A DNA stretch of 64,000 bases from Flavobacterium sp. 245 (GTDB lineage Bacteria > Bacteroidota > Bacteroidia > Flavobacteriales > Flavobacteriaceae). Position numbers and translations under genes: made by a program. The notes beneath the pieces were generated by a model. It had not been told where the DNA came from. It did no database searches and saw only the letters and a list, made by a program, of their open reading frames with translations. The stretch's first letter is position 1; each line of letters begins with the position of its first letter. The stretch covers positions 186,001-250,000 of the forward strand of contig NZ_SNXB01000001.1 in assembly GCF_004362055.1 (NCBI RefSeq), written 5' to 3'. Below are positions 44,126 through 57,133 of the stretch, piece after piece.

Positions 44126-45721
44126 TTAGTATCCAGGATTTTGTTTTAAATTTTGATTTGCTCCTAAAGATCCAGCTGGAATTGGGAATAAATCTCTGTA
44201 AGTTTGTGTAGAAGTACCTCCAGCCACATTTCCTTTCCATGGCCATAAATATGAACCTCCAGTGAATTTTCCGAAACGGATCAAATCTGTTCTTCTGTGT
44301 CCTTCCCAATGTAATTCTCTTGCTCTTTCATCTAAGATAAAATTCAAAGTAAGATCACTTTGAGAAATTGTATTCGCTTTTGCTCTTGTTCTTAAAGCAT
44401 TTACATAAGTAGTCGCAGTTCCTAAACTTCCTCCTGCACCTCTAACAACACATTCAGCATACATTAAGTAAGCATCTGCAAGTCTGAAAATTGGAAAATC
44501 AGTATCTGCAAAGTTTCCAGCTTTATCTGATCCCTGAACACCGTTTACATCAACATTTTTGAATTTCTGAATAGCATAACCATCTGTAAAATTTCCAATG
44601 TTAGCAATTTCTTTCGTCTGTCCGTTAGTATAAAACTGACCACGAGTATCAGTCGTAACAGCATCAAACTTGTTTACAAAAGCCGAAGTTGTTCTGACAC
44701 CTCCCCAGCCTCCGTTGATACCAAATTCAGATGCTACCATGCTGCCACCTACTGGAGCATGAACCAAGAATGTTGTACCACCATAAGTTTGAGTATGAAT
44801 ACCGTCAAAAGCAATTGTGAAGATAAATTCTTTCTGAGCACCATTTTTATCATTATCTGCTAAGAATAACTGATTGTAGTTATTATGAATTGAATATCCA
44901 GAATTGATTACTTTATCAATTAAAGGAAGTGCCTCAGTATAATGATCTGTACCAATATAAACTTTTGCGTTCATGTACAATTTAGCATGCAACATCCAAG
45001 CTGCTGCCTGATCAATACGATAAGCTTCATTAGTTTTAGGTGTTTTCAACAATGGCTCGATAGCAGTAAGTTCTTCGTCGATAAATTTGTATATCTCAGC
45101 TCTTGAAGAATATTCTGGATAATAGAATGTTGTTGGAGAATCTTCTGTTACGATTGATCCAGCTCCAAAAGTATCTACTAAATGCCAGTATGTCATTGCA
45201 CGTAAAAAACGAGCTTCTGCACGATATGCTTTAACATCTGCTAAAACAGCTGCATCTGTTACACCTCTTCCTGCTAATTTTGCATCTGTAGTTTGTCTTA
45301 AAAACTCATTACAGTTTACAATCTGAAAAGAAAAACGTGCAAATGTTGCTGCAAGAAAAGTATCTGCTGATGACCAAGTCTGTGAATGAAAATCTTTAAT
45401 TGTTCCATCATTCCAAGCAATTACTGCTTCATCAGTTGTTAATTCCTGCATCATCCAAAAACCTCTGATGTATTGACTTGTTCCCTCATCAATTCCAGAA
45501 ATATCAGGACTTCCTGCAGGTCCTTGCTGACCTGTTGTAGCAAAACCTGCATATAATTTTGCTAAATTTTGTTTGTAAGCAGCCGGATCTTTAAAAAGCT
45601 CGTCACTACTTACAGAATCTCCATTATCTGGTGATTGGTTTAGATCATCTGTACATGATGAAAACAACATCGTCATCATAAACAAAGAAATACCTAATAA
45701 TTTTATTTGTATCTTTTTCAT
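44126..45721 (-). CDS. susD: SusD/RagB-family starch-binding lipoprotein
   Basis: 531 residues with a lipoprotein signal (LGISLFMMTMLFSSCTDD). The SusD helical TPR fold is visible (AYRAEARFLRAMTYWHLVDTFG, AAAWMLHAKLYMNAKVYIG) and ends with the RagB-type C-terminus (LDERARELHWEGHRRTDLIRFGKF and DLFPIPAGSLGANQNLKQNPGY). It caps the SusC channel and binds starch fragments. It is 17 bp from susC and 33 bp from susE. Confidence 0.97.
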   Translation of the reverse strand: MKKIQIKLLGISLFMMTMLFSSCTDDLNQSPDNGDSVSSDELFKDPAAYKQNLAKLYAGFATTGQQGPAGSPDISGIDEGTSQYIRGFWMMQELTTDEAVIAWNDGTIKDFHSQTWSSADTFLAATFARFSFQIVNCNEFLRQTTDAKLAGRGVTDAAVLADVKAYRAEARFLRAMTYWHLVDTFGAGSIVTEDSPTTFYYPEYSSRAEIYKFIDEELTAIEPLLKTPKTNEAYRIDQAAAWMLHAKLYMNAKVYIGTDHYTEALPLIDKVINSGYSIHNNYNQLFLADNDKNGAQKEFIFTIAFDGIHTQTYGGTTFLVHAPVGGSMVASEFGINGGWGGVRTTSAFVNKFDAVTTDTRGQFYTNGQTKEIANIGNFTDGYAIQKFKNVDVNGVQGSDKAGNFADTDFPIFRLADAYLMYAECVVRGAGGSLGTATTYVNALRTRAKANTISQSDLTLNFILDERARELHWEGHRRTDLIRFGKFTGGSYLWPWKGNVAGGTSTQTYRDLFPIPAGSLGANQNLKQNPGY

Positions 45722-45738
45722 TTTTCTTGTTATTTGAA

Positions 45739-48681
45739 TTAGAAGTTAGCGTTTAATCCTAACATGAAAGTAATTGGTCTTGGATAAAGATTATTATCAA
45801 TACCATTTGAAATTTCAGGATTCAAACCTTCATACTTGGTGATTGTTAAAACGTTTTGAGCTGATGCTGTTAATTTTAACATTGAGATTCCTTTTATTTT
45901 TTGATTAAAAGTGTAACCAACAGTAACGTTATCTAATTTAACAAAAGAAGCATCTTGAATATAGTAATCAGATTTTAACTGGAAATTACTTCCTTGTTTG
46001 AAACCTGTTTCTAAAAGATTTTCAACACCATTTGCTAAATCATTTTGTCTGATTAAAACCGTATTATATACACCATTACCAGAATCTACGTTATTGTACA
46101 TATAGTTACCCCAAGAACCTCTCCAGTTCATAGAAAAATCCCAGTTTTTGTAATTCACGCTTGTATAGAATCCGTAAAAAATATCAGCAGCTGGTTTATG
46201 AAAACGATACATATCATCTTCATTTACGATTCCATCTTTATTACGGTCTACAAAAACACCATCCATTGGTTTTCCAGCAGCATCATATGCTTGCTCAAAC
46301 ACATGAAATGAATTTGGTGCATAACCAACCTGATTATTTTGAATTTTATTTCCTGTTCCACCTGATATATTATCTCCGGCTTCTAATCCAGGAGTATTAT
46401 CCTGAGTTGTTGTTAATGCTGTAATTTTTGAATTTTGGAATGTAATATTTCCACCAATTCTCCATTCTAAATTATTATTTTGAACCGGAATTACTTCACC
46501 AGATAATTCAATACCTTTATTTTTAAGGCTACCTACGTTATAATTATCTCTATTAGAGAATCCGAAGAAAGGTGGATTCAAAGTATTTAATAATAAATCG
46601 TCTGTAGTTCTTTCGTAAACATCTGCAGTACCTGTCACTCTATTATTGAAAAGAGCAAAATCCAATCCAATGTTTATTGTTGTTGTCTCTTCCCATTTCA
46701 AATTACTGTTATACGGCTGTGGTCTGTAAGTAGTATAAAAAGTATTTCCTAATTGATATTGAGCAGCACTGTTTGATGCTAAATATAATGGAATCGAAGG
46801 ATAAGCACTTCCAATATTTTGCTGTCCAGTAATACCCCATCCTCCTCTTAATTTAATAGAGTTGATGCTTGCAACATCTTTTAAGAAACTTTCTTCATTT
46901 AATTTCCATGCTACAGAAACTGCAGGGAAATTTGACCAGCGGTAATCTTCTGTAAATCTTGAAGTTCCATCACGTCTAATAGAAACAGTTGCTAAGTATT
47001 TATCTGCCACTGTAAAATTAGCTCTTCCAAAGAAAGACTGTAAATTGATATGTGTAGGAGTAAACAATTCTACAGTATTTACATCATTCTCAAAATTATA
47101 ATTTGATTTGTTTTTTTCTTCTCTAAAATCTTGGTAAGTATAACCACCTGTTACATCAATTTGTGTTTTGATACCATCAAAAAACTTATTGTAGTTCAAA
47201 TACAAGTCCATTAACTTGTTATTTCTTTTCTCTATATTTTCATAAGAGTTATTATATCCAGAACCTTTAAGACCAAATAAATAATCTGAATCTGTTCCTC
47301 CATAACCTCTACCGCTCATTTGGTCATAACCTAAATTCACAACTGCCTTTAATTCTGGCAAAAAGTGCATTTTATAATCCAATTGGATATTTCCGATACT
47401 TCTATTAAAGGTACCTAAATTATCTTGTTGATTAATCATTGCAACTGGGTTTTTTCCAGCCAATTGATTAAATTCTGTTGGAGATGTCATCCATTGGAAA
47501 TAAGTACCATCAGCATTTCTAACAGATTGAGTTGGATCAAAACCTACAGCCGCACCAACTGCTCCAGTGTTACTGTAGTTACTTTTAATTACAGATGTAT
47601 TGTTGTTTACCTGAATTTTTAAATGTTTGTCAAAAAAGTCTCCAGTTAACGAAACTCCTAAAGTTGTTCTTTCAAAATTATCTCTTAATAAAACACCATT
47701 TAAGTTAGTATACCCTACAGAAGCTCTATAAGTAACATTATCAGCACCACCACTTGCAGAAACGTTTTGATCTGTACCCATTGCAGTTCTGTAAATTTCG
47801 TCTTGCCAATTTGTATTAGCCTGACCCATTGCTGCTATTTGAGATGCACTTCCGTTTGCATTTACAAAATCTCTAAATTGCCCGCTTGATAAAGCATCAA
47901 CTTTTTGAGTAATTTCTGAAACTTGGAAATTACCGTTATAGCTTACTTTGATATCACCTGATTTACCTTTTTTAGTGGTAATAATGATTACACCATTAGA
48001 AGCTCTTGAACCGTAAATTGCAGTTGCTGAAGCATCTTTTAAAACAGTTTGTGATTCAATATCATTCGGGTTGATTGTAGACAAAGGGTTTCTTCCTCCT
48101 TCAACTCCTCCATTTGCAACAGGAATACCATCAATTACATATAACGGATCGTTGTTTGCACTAAGAGAAGATCCACTACGAATTCTTACGATCGGATCAG
48201 CTCCTGGAGAACCACCTCCGTTAATAATTTGCAAACCAGCTACTCTACCTTGAATCATTTGATCAGCAGATTGTACTGGTCCTTTATTAAAGTCTTTTGC
48301 GCCTAAAACTGTTACAGCTCCTGTCGCGTCTTTTTTCTTAACAGTACCGTAACCTACTTGTACAACAACCTCTTTAAGTTGGTTTGTATCTTCTTCAAGA
48401 GAAATGCTTACGTTTTTTTGTCCAGAAAAAGTTACTGTACTGCTTACATATCCAATAAATGACACGACAATTTTATCACCATTTTTTAAATTTGGCAATT
48501 GAAATTTCCCGTCAAAATCTGTAGAAGTACCTGCTTTTGAGCCTTGTACATTTACATTTACCCCCGGAATCGGCTGTCCCGTTGCCTTATCGACAACAGT
48601 TCCACTTAGTGTGCTTTGAGCTAACACAGTAAACGGCAGCAGTAGGAATAAAAATAACAACTTTTTGTAAATTGTTTTCAT
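45739..48681 (-). CDS. susC: SusC/RagA-family TonB-dependent maltodextrin importer
   Basis: 980 residues. A signal peptide (LLFLFLLLPFTVLAQS) leads to a carboxypeptidase-like domain (about 23-105, LSGTVVDKATGQPIPGVNV), a plug (about 115-230, GRVAGLQIINGGGSPG, then DPLYVIDGIPV, then AIYGSRASNGVIIITTKKG) and a 22-strand barrel ending in MLGLNANF. No STN domain, so no FecR-type signalling. It should import maltooligosaccharides across the outer membrane with SusD and SusE. It is first in the minus-strand operon and divergent from the LacI regulator. Confidence 0.97.
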   Translation of the reverse strand: MKTIYKKLLFLFLLLPFTVLAQSTLSGTVVDKATGQPIPGVNVNVQGSKAGTSTDFDGKFQLPNLKNGDKIVVSFIGYVSSTVTFSGQKNVSISLEEDTNQLKEVVVQVGYGTVKKKDATGAVTVLGAKDFNKGPVQSADQMIQGRVAGLQIINGGGSPGADPIVRIRSGSSLSANNDPLYVIDGIPVANGGVEGGRNPLSTINPNDIESQTVLKDASATAIYGSRASNGVIIITTKKGKSGDIKVSYNGNFQVSEITQKVDALSSGQFRDFVNANGSASQIAAMGQANTNWQDEIYRTAMGTDQNVSASGGADNVTYRASVGYTNLNGVLLRDNFERTTLGVSLTGDFFDKHLKIQVNNNTSVIKSNYSNTGAVGAAVGFDPTQSVRNADGTYFQWMTSPTEFNQLAGKNPVAMINQQDNLGTFNRSIGNIQLDYKMHFLPELKAVVNLGYDQMSGRGYGGTDSDYLFGLKGSGYNNSYENIEKRNNKLMDLYLNYNKFFDGIKTQIDVTGGYTYQDFREEKNKSNYNFENDVNTVELFTPTHINLQSFFGRANFTVADKYLATVSIRRDGTSRFTEDYRWSNFPAVSVAWKLNEESFLKDVASINSIKLRGGWGITGQQNIGSAYPSIPLYLASNSAAQYQLGNTFYTTYRPQPYNSNLKWEETTTINIGLDFALFNNRVTGTADVYERTTDDLLLNTLNPPFFGFSNRDNYNVGSLKNKGIELSGEVIPVQNNNLEWRIGGNITFQNSKITALTTTQDNTPGLEAGDNISGGTGNKIQNNQVGYAPNSFHVFEQAYDAAGKPMDGVFVDRNKDGIVNEDDMYRFHKPAADIFYGFYTSVNYKNWDFSMNWRGSWGNYMYNNVDSGNGVYNTVLIRQNDLANGVENLLETGFKQGSNFQLKSDYYIQDASFVKLDNVTVGYTFNQKIKGISMLKLTASAQNVLTITKYEGLNPEISNGIDNNLYPRPITFMLGLNANF

Positions 48682-48731
48682 ACTTTTTGTTTAAATTAGT
48701 TTGAGTTTGTGATTGTTAGTTAAGTTTTTAA

Positions 48732-48743
48732 TTTTACTTCGAA
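48732..48743. promoter_or_regulatory. Shared 12-bp word, candidate LacI operator (susC copy)
   Basis: TTTTACTTCGAA at the likely transcription start of susC. The same 12 bases occur at 50055-50066 before the MFS permease. The core TTCGAA is palindromic. The operator role is inference. Confidence 0.35.
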
Positions 48744-48746
48744 TTT

Positions 48747-48775
48747 CAAAATTATGAATTTATTAACACGAACAA
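48747..48775 (-). promoter_or_regulatory. Promoter of susC
   Basis: Read on the minus strand: TTG (48775-48773), 18 nt, then TAATTTTG (48754-48747), 66 nt before the susC ATG. TTCGAAGTAAAA (48743-48732) lies just downstream of the -7 box where a repressor could bind. Confidence 0.6.
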
Positions 48776-48916
48776 CCGGTGGCAATTTTTATTGGTTTAC
48801 GAAAACGTGATAGTGTTGAAAACTTTCTATTTTTTGTAATCTTTTAAGTCAAAAATTGCCAATACCAAAAATATTGTCCACCTTTATTATCAATTAGATT
48901 TTTTCCAAAAAACACC

Positions 48917-49948
48917 ATGAAACGTAAAATAACCTTAAAACAGATAGCAAAAGAACTTGACGTATCTATTTCAACTGTCTCAAAATCACTTAGAAACAGT
49001 CTAGAAATAGGCGAAGAAACACGTCTAAAAGTTCAGGCTTTTGCTAAGTTTTACAACTATAAGCCTAACAACATTGCTCTTAGTTTAAAAAACCGAAAAA
49101 CCAAAAGTATTGGTATTATCATTCCGGAAATTGTACATTATTTTTTCTCTACTGTAATCAACGGAATTGAACAGGTCGCGAATGAACATGGCTATAGTGT
49201 TGTAATTTGTTTATCAGACGATTCATTTGACAAAGAGGTGTTGAATATGGAAATGCTGGCAAATGGAAGTATCGATGGTTTTATCATGTCACTTTCAAAA
49301 GAAACCCAATATAAGGGTGATTTTCACCATATTACCGAAGTGATCAATCAAGGAATGCCGGTTGTCATGTTTGATCGTGTCACCAATGATATTTTATGTG
49401 ACAAAGTAATTATTGACGACAAGGCTGCCGCATATGAAGCGGTTCAAAGTTTAATTGACAATGGAAGAAAAAAAATCGCTTTAGTAACAACTGTCGATTA
49501 TGTGAGTGTTGGAAAATTACGAACCGATGGTTATGAGAAAGCGCTTTTAGACAACGGAATCCCTTTCAATGAAGATTTAATCATTAAAATTGAAGATGTT
49601 GATACGTGCGAAATCACTATTTCTGAGCTTTTGCACGCCAGAGCTTTTGATGCTGTTTTTGCTGTAAATGAGCTTTTTGCGGTAACAATTATTAAAACGG
49701 CATCAAAAATGGGATTGAAAGTTCCTGAAGATTTGGCTGTAATTGCTTTTACAGACGGAATCATCTCAAAATACTCAACTCCAAGTATTACAACGGTAAG
49801 TCAGAGTGGTGAAAAAATGGGTAATAAAGCCGCCAAAATGCTTATCGAAAGACTGGAAGCCGAACATGACGATGACGAAGAAGAAAATGAAAACTACACT
49901 ACAGAAGTAATAGAAACCCACTTAATAAAAAGAGAATCTACTGACTAA
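48917..49948 (+). CDS. LacI-family transcriptional regulator of the starch locus
   Basis: 343 residues. The helix-turn-helix TLKQIAKELDVSISTVSKSL lies near the N-terminus, then a hinge (NYKPNNIALSLKNRKT), then a periplasmic-binding-protein-like sensor domain (IGIIIPEIVHYFFSTVINGI to SGEKMGNKAAKMLIERLE). The end is unusually acidic (EAEHDDDEEENEN). It most likely senses a maltodextrin product and controls the divergent susC operon and the permease operon. Bacteroides uses the unrelated SusR for this job. A terminator follows, so it is monocistronic. Confidence 0.93.
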   Translation: MKRKITLKQIAKELDVSISTVSKSLRNSLEIGEETRLKVQAFAKFYNYKPNNIALSLKNRKTKSIGIIIPEIVHYFFSTVINGIEQVANEHGYSVVICLSDDSFDKEVLNMEMLANGSIDGFIMSLSKETQYKGDFHHITEVINQGMPVVMFDRVTNDILCDKVIIDDKAAAYEAVQSLIDNGRKKIALVTTVDYVSVGKLRTDGYEKALLDNGIPFNEDLIIKIEDVDTCEITISELLHARAFDAVFAVNELFAVTIIKTASKMGLKVPEDLAVIAFTDGIISKYSTPSITTVSQSGEKMGNKAAKMLIERLEAEHDDDEEENENYTTEVIETHLIKRESTD

Positions 49949-49971
49949 TTTTCTTAAAATCAACGTATTCT

Positions 49972-50001
49972 AAAGCCATAAAAAATATTTATGGCTTTTT
50001 T
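49972..50001 (+). terminator. Terminator of the LacI-type gene
   Basis: AAAGCCATAAA (49972-49982) / TTTATGGCTTT (49988-49998), followed by T residues. Confidence 0.82.
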
Positions 50002-50054
50002 ATTAGCATAAATAAAAAAATAATTAATACTTTTACGCCCGTCAAGGCTTTTAG

Positions 50055-50099
50055 TTTTACTTCGAAAGAAACAAAGTTTTGATAAGCAAAGCGCTTATC
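50055..50099. promoter_or_regulatory. Control region of the permease operon
   Basis: TTTTACTTCGAA (50055-50066) is shared with the susC promoter. A dyad GATAAGC (50081-50087) / GCTTATC (50093-50099) follows. The start codon is at 50122. No clear TAnnTTTG box is seen, so the promoter itself is not assigned. Confidence 0.35.
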
Positions 50100-50121
50100 G
50101 TATAATTTTCAAATTACGATA

Positions 50122-51639
50122 ATGGAAAAGCGTAAATTAAGTTTCTGGGAAATTTGGAACATGAGTTTCGGTTTCTTAGGAATACAATTTGGTTTTGCAC
50201 TGCAAAACGCAAATACTTCAAGAATTTTTGAAACCCTTGGTGCTAAAATAGATGAAATCCCAATTTTGTGGATTGCTGCGCCTGTTTCAGGTTTAATTAT
50301 TCAGCCCGTTATTGGTTATTTCAGTGACAGAACCTGGACTCGTTTAGGCAGACGTCGCCCTTATTTTTTAATTGGAGCTATTTTGTCTTCAATTGCATTA
50401 TTCATCATGCCTAACTCTCCTACTTTATGGATTGCTGCGGGAACTTTATGGATAATGGATGCTTCAATAAATGTTTCAATGGAACCTTTCCGTGCTTTTG
50501 TTGGTGATAATTTACCAGATGAACAACGCGCATTAGGTTTTGTTATGCAGAGTTTCTTTATTGGTACCGGTGCCGTTGTGGGTTCGGTTTTGCCCTATCT
50601 TTTTACAAATGTTTTCGATGTTAGCAACGTTGCACCTAAGGGAATTATTCCGGATGCTGTAAAATGGTCTTTTTACATTGGCGGCATCGTTTTTCTGCTT
50701 TCGGTTTTATGGACTGTTTTTAAAACAACCGAATATACTCCCGAAGAACTTCATGCATTTGAAGCTAACAGCAAAAAAAACACAGAAGGGATCTCTAATT
50801 CTGAAACAGAAGCGGGTGTTTCTACAAAAAAACAATTGCTTTTAGGATTATTGTTTGCTGGTATTGGAGGATTAATTTCATTTTTAATTTTCGAAAACAG
50901 CCTTGCAAAAGAGCTATATATTCTTTTTGTAGGCTTAATTTTCATGGGCGTTTTGTTTGTAATTGCATCACAACTACGAACAAAAAAAGTTCAAAATGGT
51001 TTTACCATAATCATGACCGATTTATTGAACATGCCTAGAACAATGCAAAAATTAGCGTGGGTTCAGTTTTTCTCTTGGTTTGCGCTTTTCTCTATGTGGA
51101 TCTATACTACACAAGCCGTTACACAACACATATTTGGCACTACAGACACAACTTCAAAAGTATATAATGATGCTGCTGACTGGGTTTCGGTATTGTTTAC
51201 AGTTTATAACGGAGTTGCTGCCGCAGTGGCTTTCTTATTACCAGTTATTGCAAAAAAAGTAGGCGTTAGAGCAACACACTTATTGGCCTTATGCGCTGGA
51301 GGTGTTGGTTTAATTTCGATTTATTTTATTGGTGATAAACAGCTGCTTATCCTTCCAATGTTGGGAGTTGGTATTGCTTGGGCAAGTATTTTATCAATGC
51401 CTTATGCCATGTTATCTGGAGCTTTGCCTGCAGCTAAAATGGGCTATTACATGGGTGTTTTTAATTTTTTCGTTGTAATTCCACAAATTGTAGCTGCTAC
51501 GATATTAGGATTTGTAATCAAACAATTCTTTAATAATGAACCTATTTATGCTCTAATAATTGGAGGAATATCAATGATTTTCGCAGGATTATTGACGCTT
51601 AGAGTAAATAGCAAAACTAAAATTGAAATCCATGAATAA
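50122..51639 (+). CDS. MFS sugar permease (SLC45/GPH-like), probable maltose uptake
   Basis: 505 residues with about 12 membrane segments. The start LSFWEIWNMSFGFLGIQFGFALQNANTSRIFETLG and the loop GYFSDRTWTRLGRRRPYFLIG are typical of the sucrose/maltose:H+ symporters related to SLC45. A polar loop lies in the middle (about 205-235). It should bring maltose or short maltodextrins from the periplasm to the cytosol. The next gene overlaps it by 8 bp and encodes beta-phosphoglucomutase, which supports maltose as substrate. Confidence 0.9.
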   Translation: MEKRKLSFWEIWNMSFGFLGIQFGFALQNANTSRIFETLGAKIDEIPILWIAAPVSGLIIQPVIGYFSDRTWTRLGRRRPYFLIGAILSSIALFIMPNSPTLWIAAGTLWIMDASINVSMEPFRAFVGDNLPDEQRALGFVMQSFFIGTGAVVGSVLPYLFTNVFDVSNVAPKGIIPDAVKWSFYIGGIVFLLSVLWTVFKTTEYTPEELHAFEANSKKNTEGISNSETEAGVSTKKQLLLGLLFAGIGGLISFLIFENSLAKELYILFVGLIFMGVLFVIASQLRTKKVQNGFTIIMTDLLNMPRTMQKLAWVQFFSWFALFSMWIYTTQAVTQHIFGTTDTTSKVYNDAADWVSVLFTVYNGVAAAVAFLLPVIAKKVGVRATHLLALCAGGVGLISIYFIGDKQLLILPMLGVGIAWASILSMPYAMLSGALPAAKMGYYMGVFNFFVVIPQIVAATILGFVIKQFFNNEPIYALIIGGISMIFAGLLTLRVNSKTKIEIHE

Positions 51640-52288
51640 TAAAAAAGCATTCATCTTCGATCTTGATGGAGTGATCGTTGATACCGCTAAATACCACTTT
51701 TTAGCTTGGCAAAAAATTGCCAAATCATTAAATATAAATTTTACACATGAAGACAACGAACTTTTAAAAGGTGTAAGCCGCGTTCGTTCGTTAGATATTA
51801 TACTTGGATTAGGAAATGTTCAGGCTTCTCAGGAAGACAAAGACAAATGGCTGATTCAAAAAAACGAAGATTATTTATCTTATTTAGTTGACATGGATGA
51901 AAGTGAGGTTCTTCCAGGAGTTTTAAAAATTCTAAAACTATTAAAAGATAAAAACCAAGGAATTGCATTAGGTTCTGCCAGCAAAAATGCAAGACCAATT
52001 TTAGAAAAAACAGGGATTCTATCTTACTTCGAAGTTATTGTTGACGGTAATGACGTTACCAATGCAAAACCAGATCCTGAAGTTTTCTTAAAAGCGGCTC
52101 AATTATTACATATTGATCCAAAAGACTCAATTGTATTTGAAGATTCTGTTGCCGGAATTCAGGCAGCAAACATCGCAGAAATGGTAAGTGTGGGAATTGG
52201 TGAGGAAACAATTTTACATGAAGCTGACTATATTTTTAAAGATTTTACCCAAATCGACTCACAGTTTATCGAGAAACTGATTGGTTAG
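51632..52288 (+). CDS. pgmB: Beta-phosphoglucomutase
   Basis: 218 residues from the ATG at 51632; a TTG three codons earlier is also in frame. HAD fold: nucleophile and acid Asp in AFIFDLDGVIVDTAKYH, the family motif LLKGVSRVRSLDI, Ser in LGSASKNA, and the metal-binding part NAKPDPEVFLKAA, then VFEDSVAGIQAA. It turns beta-glucose 1-phosphate into glucose 6-phosphate. It sits between the permease and maltose phosphorylase, the enzyme that makes its substrate. Confidence 0.95.
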   Translation: MNNKKAFIFDLDGVIVDTAKYHFLAWQKIAKSLNINFTHEDNELLKGVSRVRSLDIILGLGNVQASQEDKDKWLIQKNEDYLSYLVDMDESEVLPGVLKILKLLKDKNQGIALGSASKNARPILEKTGILSYFEVIVDGNDVTNAKPDPEVFLKAAQLLHIDPKDSIVFEDSVAGIQAANIAEMVSVGIGEETILHEADYIFKDFTQIDSQFIEKLIG

Positions 52289-52301
52289 GAAAGAATGTGG
52301 C

Positions 52302-52517
52302 AATGTGTCAATTTGATAATTAGATAATCACGCAATCTTGAATTATCTAATTTAAAGAAACCAATTTTTAAAAATAAAATCATCAATTAAAAAGTAAAAT
52401 AGAACAACAACAAGCAATTAAGGATAAAATCAAACTAGAAGCGGCCAAAGACAAGTAATTGTCTCATTTTCTAATTGACACATTATCTAATTACCCTAAT
52501 TGCCCAATTATCAAATT
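52302..52517. repeat. AT-rich word repeats before maltose phosphorylase
   Basis: AATTTGATAATT (52310-52321) has its inverse at 52506-52517. AATTAGATAAT (52318-52328) pairs with ATTATCTAATT (52342-52352), and ATTATCTAAT recurs at 52482-52491. The spacer between pgmB and malP holds no gene that I can support; a reading frame without a start codon ends at 52458. Confidence 0.5.
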
Positions 52518-52524
52518 AAAAGAA

Positions 52525-56963
<4,439 letters not shown>

Positions 56964-56970
56964 TTTTTTT

Positions 56971-57010
56971 AAGACAAGTAATTTTCCCCAGAATTACTTG
57001 TCTTTTTTTT
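56971..57010 (+). terminator. Terminator after the GH97 gene
   Basis: AAGACAAGTAATT (56971-56983) / AATTACTTGTCTT (56992-57004), perfect 13-bp stem followed by T residues. Confidence 0.9.
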
Positions 57011-57028
57011 AAAATCAGATATACTTAG

Positions 57029-57119
57029 AGTTTTCCTGCAAGGTTTTCAAAACCTTGTAGGTCTTCCAAAGGATTACTCAATTATACCTACAAGGTTTTG
57101 AAAACCTTGCAGGAAAACT
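57029..57119. repeat. Perfect 34-bp inverted repeat with palindromic arms
   Basis: Arm 57029-57062 (begins AGTTTTCCTGCAAGG, ends CTTGTAGGT) is repeated in perfect inverse at 57086-57119, with a 23-nt loop. Each arm holds its own near-palindrome (CAAGGTTTT C AAAACCTTG), so a cruciform or branched RNA is possible. It lies just before the next GH13 gene. Confidence 0.9.
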
Positions 57120-57133
57120 AAAAACTTTAAATT

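Noticed and set aside
45739..48681. Open frames antisense to susC and other long genes (for example 46161-46424 and 47425-47622)
   Set aside because: They are shadows of well-supported coding regions, with no family features.
52378..52458. Short open frame with gene-like codons (EQQQAIKDKIKLEAAKDK) before maltose phosphorylase
   Set aside because: It has no ATG, GTG or TTG and no recognisable parent. It may be a gene remnant, but I cannot support that.
52459..52524. 22-codon extension of maltose phosphorylase from a TTG
   Set aside because: It is AT-rich repeat sequence, and the family N-terminus matches the ATG at 52525.
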